From an uncultured Rhodocyclaceae bacterium (GTDB lineage Bacteria > Pseudomonadota > Gammaproteobacteria > Burkholderiales > Rhodocyclaceae): a DNA stretch of 64,000 bases. Numbering within the stretch: the stretch's first letter is position 1; every line of letters begins with the position of its first letter. The notes under the pieces were generated by a model. That model made no database searches and was not told the origin of the DNA. It worked only from the letters and a program-made list of their open reading frames with translations. The stretch covers positions 1,364,001 to 1,428,000 of the forward strand of contig CAJQTY010000001.1 in the NCBI GenBank assembly GCA_907163075.1. The letters are read 5' to 3'. Shown here one piece after another: positions 18,059-28,728 of the stretch. The translations under genes and the position numbers were made by a program.

Positions 18059-18987
18059 GCACCTCGCCGTTTCTCGCCGGCGGCACTCCGGACCAGCCGC
18101 GGCTTATTTTCGCGGACTGGATGCACGCGGTCCAGGCGCACATCGAAAGCACGCTGGCGCGCCTGCTGCCGCCAGCCGAGGCGATCCCGGCGCGCCTGCA
18201 CGAGGCCATGCGCTACGCCAGCCTCGGTGGCGGCAAGCGGGTCCGCCCGCTACTCGCTTTCGCCGCCGGCGAACTGACCGGCGCAGCGCCGGAAAGGGTG
18301 GAAATCGTCGCCAGCGCGGTCGAACTGATCCACGCCTACTCGCTGGTGCATGACGACCTGCCGTGCATGGACGACGACGTGCTGCGCCGCGGCCGGCCGA
18401 CCTGCCACGTCGAATACGACGAGCCGACCGCCCTGCTGGTCGGCGACAGCCTGCAAGCGCTGGCCTTCGAACTGCTCGCCCGCAGCGCCCTGAGCGACCC
18501 CGGCCGCCAGCTTGAAATGCTTCGCCTGCTCGCCCACGCCAGCGGCTCCTGCGGCATGGCGGGCGGCCAGGCGATCGATCTCGGCGCCGTCGGCCACGCC
18601 TTGAACACGCCTGAACTCGAACTGATGCATGCCCTCAAGACGGGAGCGCTGATCCGCGCCGCGGTAAGGCTGGGCGCGCTCTGCGGCGAACCGCTGAGCG
18701 ACAAGGCCGAGGCCGCACTGGACCGCTTTGCCAAACGCGCCGGCCTGCTCTTCCAGGTCGTCGACGACATCCTCGACTGCACGGCGAGCACGGCCACGCT
18801 GGGCAAGACGGCGGGCAAGGATGCGGCGGCCGAAAAGCCAACCTACGTCAGCCTGATGGGACTGGAACGCGCCCGCGAATTTGCCGATGACCTCAGAACG
18901 CAAGCCCTTGCAGCACTCGCCATTTTTGGCGAACGCGGTCAACGCCTGATCGAGCTGACCGACTTCATCACTCACCGCAAGTTCTAG
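18055..18987 (+). CDS. ispA: Farnesyl diphosphate synthase / geranyltranstransferase
   Basis: 310 residues from a GTG start overlapping xseB by four bases. Both aspartate-rich motifs are present: DDLPCMDDD at 100-108 and VVDDILD near 240. [10 protein letters not shown] and the QAIDL motif (GGQAIDLGA) are also seen. It condenses IPP with DMAPP/GPP to farnesyl diphosphate for quinones and undecaprenyl carrier. An ATG 22 codons in is an alternative start, but the coupled GTG fits the operon better. Followed by dxs after 62 bases. Confidence 0.94.
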   Translation: MSTSPFLAGGTPDQPRLIFADWMHAVQAHIESTLARLLPPAEAIPARLHEAMRYASLGGGKRVRPLLAFAAGELTGAAPERVEIVASAVELIHAYSLVHDDLPCMDDDVLRRGRPTCHVEYDEPTALLVGDSLQALAFELLARSALSDPGRQLEMLRLLAHASGSCGMAGGQAIDLGAVGHALNTPELELMHALKTGALIRAAVRLGALCGEPLSDKAEAALDRFAKRAGLLFQVVDDILDCTASTATLGKTAGKDAAAEKPTYVSLMGLERAREFADDLRTQALAALAIFGERGQRLIELTDFITHRKF

Positions 18988-19049
18988 CCGATGACTCCGG
19001 CCACGCTTTCCGGCCCGACGCCACGGCACATGCAGGACCACGCTCACCA

Positions 19050-20918
19050 ATGACTTCCTATCCTCTGCTCGACACCATCAGCAATCCGGCGCAACTGCGC
19101 GAACTGGATCGAAAACAGTTACCGCAGGTGGCCGAAGAATTGCGCCGCTTCCTCGTTCAGTCCGTCTCCAGGACCGGGGGACACCTGTCGTCGAACCTCG
19201 GCACGGTTGAACTGACGGTCGCCCTGCACTACGTTTTCAACACGCCGGACGACCGCCTGGTTTGGGATGTCGGGCACCAGACCTACGCCCACAAGGTGCT
19301 TACCGGGCGCCGCGACGGCATGGCCCGGCTGCGCACGCACGGAGGCGTTTCCGGTTTTCCCAAGCGTAGCGAGAGCGCATACGATACTTTCGGCGTCGGC
19401 CACTCGTCCACCTCGATCTCCGCCGCGCTCGGCATGGCCCTGGCCGCCAAGCTCAAGGGCGATGCGCGCCGAACCGTGGCCATCATCGGCGACGGCGCCA
19501 TGTCCGCCGGCCAGGCCTTCGAAGCGATGAACAACGCGGGCGTTACCGATGCCGACATGCTCGTCATCCTCAACGACAACGACATGTCGATCTCGCCCCC
19601 CGTCGGCGCCCTCAACAAATATCTTGCCCGGCTGTTTTCCGGTAGCGCCTTCAACGCCGCACGCAAGGCGGGCGAAAAGGTGCTCGGCGTCTCGCCGTCG
19701 TTGCTCGAGTTTGCCAACCGCGTCGAAGAACACGTCAAGGGCATGCTGACGCCGGGCACCCTGTTTGAAGAGCTCGGATTCAACTACATCGGACCGATTG
19801 ACGGTCACGATCTGGATTCGCTGGTACCGACGCTGCAAAATCTCCAGAAGCTCAGCGGGCCGCAGTTCCTGCACGTCATCACCAAGAAGGGACAGGGCTA
19901 CAAGCTGGCCGAGGCCGACCCCATCCTTTACCACGGCGTCTCGAAATTTCACCCGGAAGTCGGTATCCAGGGCGGCAAAGCAAGCGGCAAGCCGACCTAT
20001 ACGCAAGTATTCGGCGACTGGCTGTGCGACATGGCGGCGTCCGACCGCAAGCTTGTCGCGATCACCCCGGCGATGGGCGAAGGTTCGGGCATGATGCGTT
20101 TTGCCGAACGTTTTCCCGAGCGCTATTTCGACGTCGGCATCGCCGAGCAGCACGCCGTCACCTTTGCCGCCGGACTGGCCTGCGAGGGCATGCGGCCGGT
20201 GCTGGCGATCTACTCGACATTTTTGCAACGCGGCTACGACCAGCTTTTGCACGACGTCGCCCTGCAGAAGCTGCCGGTGGTTTTCGCGCTTGACCGCGGC
20301 GGACTAGTCGGCGCCGACGGGCCGACACACCACGGCAGCTTCGACCTCTCCTACCTGACGTGCATTCCGAACATGGTGGTGATGGCCCCCGCCGACGAGG
20401 AGGAGTGCCGCAAGATGCTGACCACGGCGTACCGCATCGACGGCCCAAGCGCCGTTCGCTACCCGCGCGGTTCCGGCCCGGGCGTGGCGACCGAAAAAAC
20501 GCTGAGCGACCTGTCGGTCGGCAAGGGAGAAATCCGGCGACGCGGCAAGAGTGTCGCGCTGCTCGCTTTTGGCAGCATGCTGACACCAGCGCTGGAAGCG
20601 GCCGCAGAACTCGACGCGACGGTGGCCAACATGCGTTTCGTCAAACCGATCGACCGCGAGCTGATTATCGAACTGGCGCGGGAACATTCACTGCTGATCA
20701 GCGTCGAAGAGAATGCATTGATCGGTGGCGCGGGTTCCGAGGTAGCGCGCGTCCTTGATGAAATCGTCAGCCCGGCGCGCTTCGTGCGCATGGGCATTCC
20801 CGACCAGTTCATCGATCATGGCGATCAGGCGCTCCTGCTGGCCGAAGTCGGCCTCGACAGCGGCGGCATCATCCGTACAGCGCGCGCGCATCAAGGCAGC
20901 ACGCCGCTCGCTGGCTAA
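19050..20918 (+). CDS. dxs: 1-Deoxy-D-xylulose-5-phosphate synthase
   Basis: 622 residues, the normal length. It has the thiamine diphosphate-binding motif [18 protein letters not shown] from 147, the transketolase-type pyrimidine-binding region ([16 protein letters not shown]) near residue 370, and [15 protein letters not shown] near 415. It makes DXP from pyruvate and glyceraldehyde-3-phosphate, the first step of the MEP pathway that supplies IPP to the adjacent ispA. Confidence 0.97.
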   Translation: MTSYPLLDTISNPAQLRELDRKQLPQVAEELRRFLVQSVSRTGGHLSSNLGTVELTVALHYVFNTPDDRLVWDVGHQTYAHKVLTGRRDGMARLRTHGGVSGFPKRSESAYDTFGVGHSSTSISAALGMALAAKLKGDARRTVAIIGDGAMSAGQAFEAMNNAGVTDADMLVILNDNDMSISPPVGALNKYLARLFSGSAFNAARKAGEKVLGVSPSLLEFANRVEEHVKGMLTPGTLFEELGFNYIGPIDGHDLDSLVPTLQNLQKLSGPQFLHVITKKGQGYKLAEADPILYHGVSKFHPEVGIQGGKASGKPTYTQVFGDWLCDMAASDRKLVAITPAMGEGSGMMRFAERFPERYFDVGIAEQHAVTFAAGLACEGMRPVLAIYSTFLQRGYDQLLHDVALQKLPVVFALDRGGLVGADGPTHHGSFDLSYLTCIPNMVVMAPADEEECRKMLTTAYRIDGPSAVRYPRGSGPGVATEKTLSDLSVGKGEIRRRGKSVALLAFGSMLTPALEAAAELDATVANMRFVKPIDRELIIELAREHSLLISVEENALIGGAGSEVARVLDEIVSPARFVRMGIPDQFIDHGDQALLLAEVGLDSGGIIRTARAHQGSTPLAG

Positions 20919-20962
20919 CGATCGGGCCAGCAGACGGCGCACAATCACGATCAGGAACTGCA

Positions 20963-21781
20963 ATGAACGCACCACACGCTCCAAATACTCCCGTCGCCAT
21001 GGCCGACGTCCAGAACTCGACCGACACCCGGCGCATCGCCATCAACCGCGTCGGCATCAAGTCCATTCGCCACCCGGTGAAGGTACTCGACCGCTCGGGC
21101 GGCATCCAACACACCATCGCCGTCTTCAACATGTACGTCGGCCTGCCGCACAACTTCAAGGGCACGCACATGTCGCGCTTCGTGGAGATTCTCAATAGCC
21201 ACGAACGCGAAATTTCGGTTGAAAACTTCCCGATCATGCTGCGCGAGATGGTCGAAAAGCTGGAAGCGGAAACCGGGCACATCGAAATGAACTTCCCGTA
21301 TTTCATCAACAAAGCCGCGCCAGTCTCCGGCGTACTCAGCCTGATGGACTATGATGTCACGCTGACCGGCGAAATCTGCCATGGCGAAATCGCCTCGACA
21401 ATCAAGGTTGTCGTGCCGGTGACCAGCCTCTGCCCGTGTTCCAAGAAAATTTCCGAACGTGGCGCGCACAACCAGCGCTCACACGTCACCGTGACCGCCA
21501 GGATCAACGATCACCTGTGGATCGAGGAAATCGTCCAACTCGTCGAAGCCGAAGCCTCCTGCGAGCTCTACGGACTGCTCAAGCGCCCGGACGAGAAGCA
21601 TGTCACCGAACGCGCCTACGACAACCCGAAGTTCGTTGAAGACATGGTGCGCGACGTGGCCGCCCGTCTCAATGCGGAAGAGCGCATCTACTCGTACGTG
21701 ATCGAATCCGAGAACTTCGAATCGATCCATAATCACTCGGCCTACGCCCTGATCGAAAGCGCGAAACACAATCGGGTCTGA
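20963..21781 (+). CDS. folE2: GTP cyclohydrolase IB (FolE2/MptA type)
   Basis: 272 residues. The metal-site motif [20 protein letters not shown] is typical of the type IB enzyme, as are [11 protein letters not shown] near the start and [16 protein letters not shown] at the end. It converts GTP to dihydroneopterin triphosphate, the first step of folate synthesis. Type IB enzymes are metal-promiscuous and are often the zinc-limitation or the sole form; whether a folE exists elsewhere cannot be seen here. Confidence 0.95.
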   Translation: MNAPHAPNTPVAMADVQNSTDTRRIAINRVGIKSIRHPVKVLDRSGGIQHTIAVFNMYVGLPHNFKGTHMSRFVEILNSHEREISVENFPIMLREMVEKLEAETGHIEMNFPYFINKAAPVSGVLSLMDYDVTLTGEICHGEIASTIKVVVPVTSLCPCSKKISERGAHNQRSHVTVTARINDHLWIEEIVQLVEAEASCELYGLLKRPDEKHVTERAYDNPKFVEDMVRDVAARLNAEERIYSYVIESENFESIHNHSAYALIESAKHNRV

Positions 21782-21790
21782 CCTTTACCG

Positions 21791-21843
21791 GCCACCAAAA
21801 GAAACGGGGCAGAGTTTCACTCTGCCCCGTTTCTTTTGGTGGC
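21791..21843. terminator. Bidirectional terminator, perfect 24-bp stem
   Basis: The arms 21791-21814 and 21820-21843 are perfect reverse complements around a TTTCA loop (GCCACCAAAAGAAACGGGGC... / ...GCCCCGTTTCTTTTGGTGGC). The A- and T-runs on either side of the GC core give a T-tract on both strands. It sits between the convergent folE2 and rplS genes and should terminate both. Confidence 0.85.
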
Positions 21844-21861
21844 GAACGAACGATCTCTGGA

Positions 21862-22230
21862 TCAGTCCTTCTGCTTGCGCGTCAGCTTTTCCTTGATCCG
21901 TGCCGACTTGCCTGAACGCTCGCGGAGATAGTAAAGCTTGGCGCGGCGCACGTCGCCACGACGCTTGACTTCAATGGCGGCGACCAGCGGCGAATAGGTC
22001 TGGAACGTGCGCTCAACGCCTTCGCCGGACGAAATCTTGCGGACGATGAAACTGGAATTGAGGCCGCGGTTACGCTTGGCGATGACGACGCCTTCGTAAG
22101 CCTGCAGACGCTCGCGGGTGCCTTCCTTGACCTTGACCTGAACGACAACGGTGTCGCCCGGTGCGAACGGCGGGATGGTCTTGCCCAGACGGGCAATTTC
22201 TTCTTGCTCAAGTTGCGCTATCAGATTCAT
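21862..22230 (-). CDS. rplS: 50S ribosomal protein L19
   Basis: 122 residues; [35 protein letters not shown] and [13 protein letters not shown] are classic L19. It lies at the 30S-50S interface. Last gene of the rpsP-rimM-trmD-rplS operon, beginning one base after the trmD stop and ending at the strong bidirectional terminator. A few residues after the usual C-terminus ([12 protein letters not shown]) are basic. Confidence 0.97.
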   Translation of the reverse strand: MNLIAQLEQEEIARLGKTIPPFAPGDTVVVQVKVKEGTRERLQAYEGVVIAKRNRGLNSSFIVRKISSGEGVERTFQTYSPLVAAIEVKRRGDVRRAKLYYLRERSGKSARIKEKLTRKQKD

Positions 22231-22231
22231 T

Positions 22232-23026
22232 TTATAACTCCGTTTTGGTTTCCTGACCGCATTGCTCCTGTAACTGCACCAGGAGTTGCGTTTCCTCTTT
22301 CGACATCGAACGCTCCGCCAACAACTCGGGCCGTCTTTGCCACGTCCGTCTTAACGCCTGCATCAGGCGCCAACGACGAATCTGCTCGTGGTGACCGGAC
22401 AACAGCACGGCCGGCACCCGCTGGCCTTTGTATTCCTCCGGCCGCGTAAAGTGCGGGCAATCCAGCAAGCCCGCGACGAACGAATCCTGCGCCGCCGAGT
22501 CGACGTCGTTCAACACGCCCGGCAACTGTCTGACAATGGCATCAAGCAGGGCCATTGCCGGGATTTCACCGCCCGAAAGCACGAAATCCCCGATCGATAT
22601 TTCCTCATCGACGCAACGCTCGATCACACGTTCGTCAATTCCCTCATAACGCCCACACAGCAACACGAGACCCTCGTCCGCTGCCGTCTGCACGAACTGC
22701 ATCACCCGCCGATGCGTCAGTGGCTCTCCCTGTGGGGAGAGATAGACCACCCGGCTGCGCACCACTCCCGCCTCCGCCTGCCTTGCCCTGGCTGCATCAA
22801 TCGCGGCTTCCAGCGGCTCCGGCATCATCACCATACCCGGCCCGCCACCATACGGACGGTCATCGACGGTACGGTGCTTGTCCAGAGTAAAATCGCGCGG
22901 ATTCCAGAAATACAGGCTCCAGCGTTCTTCTTCAAGCGCCCGTCGCGTCACCCCCGACTGTGTGAGTGCGACAAACATTTCGGGAAACAAGGTCACCGCA
23001 TCGACAACGAAACGAATGCCCGACAC
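22232..23026 (-). CDS. trmD: tRNA (guanine-N1)-methyltransferase
   Basis: 264 residues from a GTG start (product [18 protein letters not shown]). TrmD knot and SAM-binding motifs [27 protein letters not shown] and [18 protein letters not shown] are all present. It methylates G37 of tRNAs next to the anticodon to prevent frameshifting. The frame is open 13 codons further, into the rimM coding region, so the exact start is uncertain; GGGAG lies 12 bases before the GTG. Confidence 0.95.
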   Translation of the reverse strand: MSGIRFVVDAVTLFPEMFVALTQSGVTRRALEEERWSLYFWNPRDFTLDKHRTVDDRPYGGGPGMVMMPEPLEAAIDAARARQAEAGVVRSRVVYLSPQGEPLTHRRVMQFVQTAADEGLVLLCGRYEGIDERVIERCVDEEISIGDFVLSGGEIPAMALLDAIVRQLPGVLNDVDSAAQDSFVAGLLDCPHFTRPEEYKGQRVPAVLLSGHHEQIRRWRLMQALRRTWQRRPELLAERSMSKEETQLLVQLQEQCGQETKTEL

Positions 23027-23046
23027 GCGAATCCGATCTCCCGATA

Positions 23047-23589
23047 CTACCAATCCGCTTCCCAATCAACGCGCATGCGCTGCGCAAGCAAATCCACATC
23101 AAGCACAACAGCCGCCACAAAGGGGAGCAAGCGTTCCTTGCCGCCCCCGTCGCCGACCCGCAGGACATCATTGGCGGAGGTTTCGATCAAACCAAGCACA
23201 TGCCCCAAGGACTGATCGTGGGTATTGAACACCTCCAGGCCAATCAGATCCGCCCAGTAATACTCGTCTTTGGCCGCCGCAGGCAAGACAGCACGCGGCA
23301 CGCCAACCAGCACCCCGTGCGCCGACTCCGATGCATTGCGATCGGCGAGGCACTCCAGTTCTGCCACCAGCACGTCGCCATGCGCCTTGCACCGGATCAA
23401 GCGTGTCTGCCGCCAGAGTTCGGGCGCCATCCCGTCTTGCCCGATCCACCAATGCGGCAGCTTGGCCCAAACCAGGGGATCGTCGGCAAAGGGATGCACC
23501 TTGACAGCACCACGCAAGCCGTAAGGCCCTACGATCTTGCCAAGAACAACGATATCGGCTGGCGGTGCCAAGCCGACAGATTCAGGCAA
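23047..23589 (-). CDS. rimM: Ribosome maturation factor RimM
   Basis: 180 residues from a TTG start at 23589 ([21 protein letters not shown]), with GGAAG five bases upstream and 19 bases after the rpsP stop. [18 protein letters not shown] is the RimM N-terminal signature; the PRC-barrel half includes [13 protein letters not shown] and [18 protein letters not shown]. It assists late 30S maturation. An upstream TTG at 23643 would overlap rpsP by 35 bases and add unconserved residues. Confidence 0.94.
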   Translation of the reverse strand: MPESVGLAPPADIVVLGKIVGPYGLRGAVKVHPFADDPLVWAKLPHWWIGQDGMAPELWRQTRLIRCKAHGDVLVAELECLADRNASESAHGVLVGVPRAVLPAAAKDEYYWADLIGLEVFNTHDQSLGHVLGLIETSANDVLRVGDGGGKERLLPFVAAVVLDVDLLAQRMRVDWEADW

Positions 23590-23608
23590 GAAGACTTCCG
23601 ACTTCAGC

Positions 23609-23863
23609 TCAGGCTGCAACCTTGGTGCCGGACTGCTTGACAAGGCGGGCCACAGTCAGCGACAGTTGAGCGCCTTGCTGTTGCCAGTAACTCAAGCGAT
23701 CGGTAGCGATGCGTAGCCCTTCTTCCTTTTCAGTTGCAATCGGATTGTAGAAGCCAATCCGCTCAATGAAGCGGCCATCACGGCGGGTGCGGGAATCGGC
23801 AACCACCATATTGTAAAAGGGGCGCTTTTTCGCGCCACCACGGGCGAGACGAATGACTACCAT
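23609..23863 (-). CDS. rpsP: 30S ribosomal protein S16
   Basis: 84 residues, [20 protein letters not shown]..., the standard S16 sequence, with [15 protein letters not shown]. It binds 16S rRNA early in 30S assembly. First gene of the operon; a good promoter lies about 30 bases upstream. Confidence 0.97.
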   Translation of the reverse strand: MVVIRLARGGAKKRPFYNMVVADSRTRRDGRFIERIGFYNPIATEKEEGLRIATDRLSYWQQQGAQLSLTVARLVKQSGTKVAA

Positions 23864-23895
23864 AGCATCTATTCCGAATTAAGAAAAAGGGCGAA

Positions 23896-23923
23896 ATTAT
23901 AACAAGAAAGAACGAAAAAACAA
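23896..23923 (-). promoter_or_regulatory. Sigma-70 promoter of the rpsP operon
   Basis: On the minus strand TTGTTT (23923-23918) and a perfect TATAAT (23901-23896) are separated by 16 bases, with T-rich sequence around, 32 bases before the rpsP ATG. This gives a leader of about 25 nucleotides. The remaining intergenic sequence to 24136 shows nothing else recognisable. Confidence 0.65.
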
Positions 23924-24136
23924 GCTGATATTTGATTGAAAACATGAATTTGGAAAAGTGGATCGTTCTGCTGGTAGCCTCGACAAGGACTCGAAGCAAG
24001 TCGCACCAAGCTCTTGAACCACAAGCACAAGTCAATTCAGATATATTTTAGTTTTCCGAGCAACGCCATGACCGACCCCATTTGCGATTCAGGCCGCATC
24101 GACGCTTTTCCTTCGTGCTAGGGGAGCGTTCAGGAT

Positions 24137-25597
24137 ATGCGCGCCGTTCTCGCCTGGCTGACTGCACCATCACCCGTGGATGCAACGGACGAACTGGATA
24201 CCCTGAATAGCCACCTGGCGACCTTGCGCGCCAGCCTCGTGGCGCCTCAGCAACGACTCTATATATTGGGGCGCCTGTTCGCAAGCAGCGTTTCATCCGT
24301 CGCCAGCCTGATTCCGTCGCTGGTCGGCGTCTCAGTCCCCATTCCGAGAAAAGACAGGCAACTGATACGCCGCATGCAGAATTTGCTGCGCATGTTGGCG
24401 GAAGACCTACTCTCTACGCTAGATCATTCGAACGTGCATCCGCTCACTTTTTCGCCACAAGATCAAGAACTTACCATTTGGCGAAGTCTGTACGTTCTGG
24501 CTCAGCACCTGTTGATCAGCGATCTAGCATCGTCTCCGGCGGGGGTCGGCATCTGGCGGCAACTGCACCAGGCTTACGAGATTGCGCGTCGGCTTGAGGT
24601 GACCGGCAATACGCCCGTGGGCGCGACAAGCTCCCTGCAGAAGCTTTATTACTCGGCCGTTCTCCTTGGATGCGCACAGCCAGCCTCGCTCACCTCGCTT
24701 GAAGTTGACTTCGTAGCCGCTTATCTGGACCGGTTTGCCGAGCTGATCGATTCAAACCATGACGCCGCTCCGGAAACACCCGCTGCATTCTGGATTGACC
24801 CGGCGCAAGATGCGGCAGCGGTCGCCTGTTCACGAAAATCAGCTCCACCGCAAACACCGGTCCACTATTTTACCTGCGACCGGCTGGTGGCGCTGATCAA
24901 GAACCAACTCGCGGCACTCGGGGCTGGGACCCAGCCACAGCAGATCGAGTTACCGGCTCTTGCCAGGACGCGCGGTGGGCGCTTGCTCCTGCAACGGCTC
25001 GTCACCTACTGGGGCGAACCCGGCAAGCGCCGTTTCCCTCGCCGTAGACAGAGCTACCGTGCAGTCCTGTGCATCGGGCTTGACAGCCTGTGGCGCCTGT
25101 TCCAGGAAGGAGATGCCGCGCTCATCGAAACATCGAGCTGGATGGCCACCAACGAAAGTCCCGACGGCTATGCCATCATGCACATCTCGGGAGAAACAGG
25201 CGACTTGTCGGTTGGCGATGTTACGGCAATCCGTACCGAATCCGGAGAAAACTGGCAAGTCGGCATCGTCCGCTGGGCGCTCTCCGAGAATCAGGAGCAT
25301 ATGGAAATAGGCCTTCAGATTCTGGCAACCCAAGCCGTCCCGGCTTTCCTTCCGCTGGCTGACGAAAACGGAGACCGCAAGCACATATTTGTTCTCGTCC
25401 TACCGAAAATCAAGGGGCTGCGCTCGACTGAATTGCTCGTCGTGCCTTCGGGTGCATTGGAAAATCAGCCTAAGGATAGTGTTCTTGTCATCGAAAAGAA
25501 CAATATCGAGGTGCGAGAAGTCAGACGCACTCGCCTTGATGAACAAAATAGCTTCATCGAGGTTTTCTCGATCGAGTCCGACGCTCTCCCTGACTAA
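24137..25597 (+). CDS. Conserved protein of unknown function with PilZ-like C-terminal region
   Basis: 486 residues, no signal peptide or membrane segment. Residues 1-230 are mostly helical (repeated Leu/Ala-rich helices). From about 290 a basic segment (KRRFPRRRQSYRAVLCIGL) leads into a beta-rich part, with AIMHISGETGDLSVGDVTAI followed by QVGIVRWALSENQEHMEIGLQIL. That arrangement (basic RxxxR, then xxSxxG-like, then a G-V-x-W and a G-[IL]-Q strand) resembles a PilZ c-di-GMP-binding barrel, though the canonical D/NxSxxG is not exact. I cannot assign a function. It is divergent from rpsP and its stop overlaps that of the convergent YihY-type gene by four bases. Confidence 0.7.
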   Translation: MRAVLAWLTAPSPVDATDELDTLNSHLATLRASLVAPQQRLYILGRLFASSVSSVASLIPSLVGVSVPIPRKDRQLIRRMQNLLRMLAEDLLSTLDHSNVHPLTFSPQDQELTIWRSLYVLAQHLLISDLASSPAGVGIWRQLHQAYEIARRLEVTGNTPVGATSSLQKLYYSAVLLGCAQPASLTSLEVDFVAAYLDRFAELIDSNHDAAPETPAAFWIDPAQDAAAVACSRKSAPPQTPVHYFTCDRLVALIKNQLAALGAGTQPQQIELPALARTRGGRLLLQRLVTYWGEPGKRRFPRRRQSYRAVLCIGLDSLWRLFQEGDAALIETSSWMATNESPDGYAIMHISGETGDLSVGDVTAIRTESGENWQVGIVRWALSENQEHMEIGLQILATQAVPAFLPLADENGDRKHIFVLVLPKIKGLRSTELLVVPSGALENQPKDSVLVIEKNNIEVREVRRTRLDEQNSFIEVFSIESDALPD

Positions 25598-26436
25598 GCC
25601 GACCGCTCCTGCCGGCCAGTGCGCCTGAACTCTGGCAGCGTTGCGGCAAGCAAAGCGCCAAGCAAGACGATCGCCCAGGACAGATACAACCACAGCAGGA
25701 AAATCGGCACGGTGGCGAACGCGCCGTAAATAAGTGCAAAGGAAGGGAAATTTGACAGGTAGAAACCGAACGCCTTTTGCATCAGCAGGAACCCGCAGGC
25801 CGCAAATACGCCGGCCCACAGAGCGTCACGCGTCGCCACCCGCGTATTGGGAACGGCAAAATATAGCCCAGCAAAAAAAATAGTGGCTACTGCCAGACCC
25901 GTCACCTTGAACAGCAGGCCGCGCAGCCACGGAGGTTCATCGACCAGTCCGAGCGAAGTCGTCACGGCATAGGAAATCGCCACGACTACGCTGGCTACGG
26001 CCAAAGGCCATATCGCCAGAACCGCCGCATACAGCCTCATGCGCTTCCACCACGGGCGATTTTCGGTAACCGACCAGACATGATTGAATGCGCGTTCGAT
26101 GGTCAGCAACAGTAGGTAAACCGTCACGACCAGCACCAAGAATCCAATCAGGGTAACGTTTGTCGCCTTTTTCGAGAACTCCAGCACGTACTCGACGATC
26201 ATTCCGGCATTGCGTTCGGGCAAGAGGCTGGGCACAATAAACTGGGCGAACTGGTCCTTCATTCCGAGAAAAGCAGGCAGCACCGACATGATGCCAAGCA
26301 CCACGGCCACCAGCGGCACCAGCGACAGAAGCGTCGTAAAGGCCAGGCTGGCGCTGATCTGGTCGAAGTTCTCTTCGACAAACCGATGGTGCATGCGTGT
26401 AGCGAAAGCACGCAAACATGAAAGCCTGAAAGTCAT
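25594..26436 (-). CDS. YihY/virulence factor BrkB family membrane protein
   Basis: 280 residues from the ATG of MTFRLSCLRAFATRMHHRF. It has about six membrane segments and the family motifs QISASLAFTTLLSLVPLVAVV near residue 30 and ALIYGAFATVPIFLLWLYLSW near 235. The family was once called ribonuclease BN (rbn) in error; its role is envelope-related and unresolved. The frame continues upstream of 26436 without similarity. Confidence 0.9.
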   Translation of the reverse strand: MTFRLSCLRAFATRMHHRFVEENFDQISASLAFTTLLSLVPLVAVVLGIMSVLPAFLGMKDQFAQFIVPSLLPERNAGMIVEYVLEFSKKATNVTLIGFLVLVVTVYLLLLTIERAFNHVWSVTENRPWWKRMRLYAAVLAIWPLAVASVVVAISYAVTTSLGLVDEPPWLRGLLFKVTGLAVATIFFAGLYFAVPNTRVATRDALWAGVFAACGFLLMQKAFGFYLSNFPSFALIYGAFATVPIFLLWLYLSWAIVLLGALLAATLPEFRRTGRQERSA

Positions 26437-26563
26437 AAGGCCTCTATAATGAATTTCTTTCCCGGGAACGCATTGTGACCATACTCCGCACGATAGCAAA
26501 AGTCCCGGCACACCACACCAGGCAAGGCTGAGGCATTGCTGGATACTTGGCAAAATCATTCCA

Positions 26564-26914
26564 ATGACAGCACGCAACTCCTATCTAGCCGCCTGCATCA
26601 GCCTGATCACGCTCATTTTCCTTTGCCTGGCTTGGGAATTGCGCCTCGCACCCGTCAAACCCGGCGGATCCTGGCTGCTCTTGAAATGCCTGCCGCTCCT
26701 GGTGCCTCTTTTCGGCATCCTGAACGGCCGCATTTATACTTACCAATGGTCATCGATGCTGATCCTGCTGTATTTCACGGAAGGCATCGTGCGCGCCAGC
26801 ACCGAAGCCGGGACTAGCCAGTTGCTGGCGGCAGCTGAGGTCCTGCTGTCTGTCGTCTTCTTCTGGGCAACGATCAGCTACGTCAGACGCAGCCGCCCGC
26901 GCCATCAACCCTGA
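26564..26914 (+). CDS. DUF2069 small membrane protein
   Basis: 116 residues with four hydrophobic segments; LLVPLFGILNGRIYTYQWSSML followed by LLYFTEGIVRA is the DUF2069 core. In many beta/gammaproteobacteria it lies beside wrbA or yihY-type genes, and here it is divergent from a YihY-type gene. Function unknown. Confidence 0.85.
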   Translation: MTARNSYLAACISLITLIFLCLAWELRLAPVKPGGSWLLLKCLPLLVPLFGILNGRIYTYQWSSMLILLYFTEGIVRASTEAGTSQLLAAAEVLLSVVFFWATISYVRRSRPRHQP

Positions 26915-27085
26915 TCAGCGCTGACCGGGGACTGGCGCGAACGCGAGACCAGGAAAGCTCGGCCCGGACGCCGCTCGACGCTGATATTCTCTCACCGGCC
27001 ACCACTTTGACCTGGCTGTCAAGCGGCAGGTAAAGGTCAACGCGCGGGATGTAAGTTGACCACGTAATTTGAGCGCTCATCAAAA

Positions 27086-27121
27086 CTTTGGGCGGGTCAG
27101 CCTGTGTGACACCGCCCAAAG
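27086..27121 (-). terminator. Rho-independent terminator of the ilvBHC operon
   Basis: CTTTGGGCGG (27086-27095) pairs with CCGCCCAAAG (27112-27121), with a further partly paired GTCA/TGAC inside. On the minus strand the stem is followed by TTTTG. It lies 45 bases after the ilvC stop. The rest of 26915-27165 is unremarkable. Confidence 0.75.
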
Positions 27122-27165
27122 CAGAACACGGCACGAGCCACGACGCTCGGCCGGGCAAACCGATA

Positions 27166-28206
<1,041 letters not shown>

Positions 28207-28225
28207 TTATCTGGAAAATGTCAGC

Positions 28226-28717
28226 TCAGGCTTTGAGCATCCGGTCGCCCCGGCCAATGCCGCTGACGCCGGTGCGTACGGTTTCGAGGATCAAATCCGC
28301 ATCGATTGCCTGGATAAAGGAATCAAGCTTGGAACCGCTACCTGTTAGTTCAATGACGTAGGTTGTCTCGGTAACGTCGATGATGCGTCCACGGTAGATA
28401 TCTGCCATGCGCTTCATTTCCTCGCGGTCCTTGCCGGAGGCGCGAACCTTGATCAGCATCAGCTCACGCTCGATATGCGCGGCTTCGGAAAGATCGACGA
28501 CCTTGATCACGTCGATCAGTTTGTTCAGTTGCTTGGTGATCTGCTCGATCACCTCGTCACTACCGGAAGTCACGATGGTCAGCCGGGACAAGGACAAGTC
28601 CTCGGTTGGCGCCACGGTCAGTGTTTCAATATTGTAGCCACGCGCTGAGAACAGGCCAGCCACCCGGGAAAGTGCACCGGATTCGTTTTCGAGCAGGATC
28701 GAAATAATGTGTCGCAT
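28226..28717 (-). CDS. ilvH: Acetolactate synthase small (regulatory) subunit
   Basis: 163 residues. The N-terminal ACT domain (ISILLENESGALSRVAGLFS, then GYNIETLTVAPTED) binds valine for feedback inhibition, and the C-terminal ALS_ss domain follows. It starts 11 bases after the ilvB stop. Confidence 0.96.
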   Translation of the reverse strand: MRHIISILLENESGALSRVAGLFSARGYNIETLTVAPTEDLSLSRLTIVTSGSDEVIEQITKQLNKLIDVIKVVDLSEAAHIERELMLIKVRASGKDREEMKRMADIYRGRIIDVTETTYVIELTGSGSKLDSFIQAIDADLILETVRTGVSGIGRGDRMLKA

Positions 28718-28728
28718 GTCGTTTTCCC

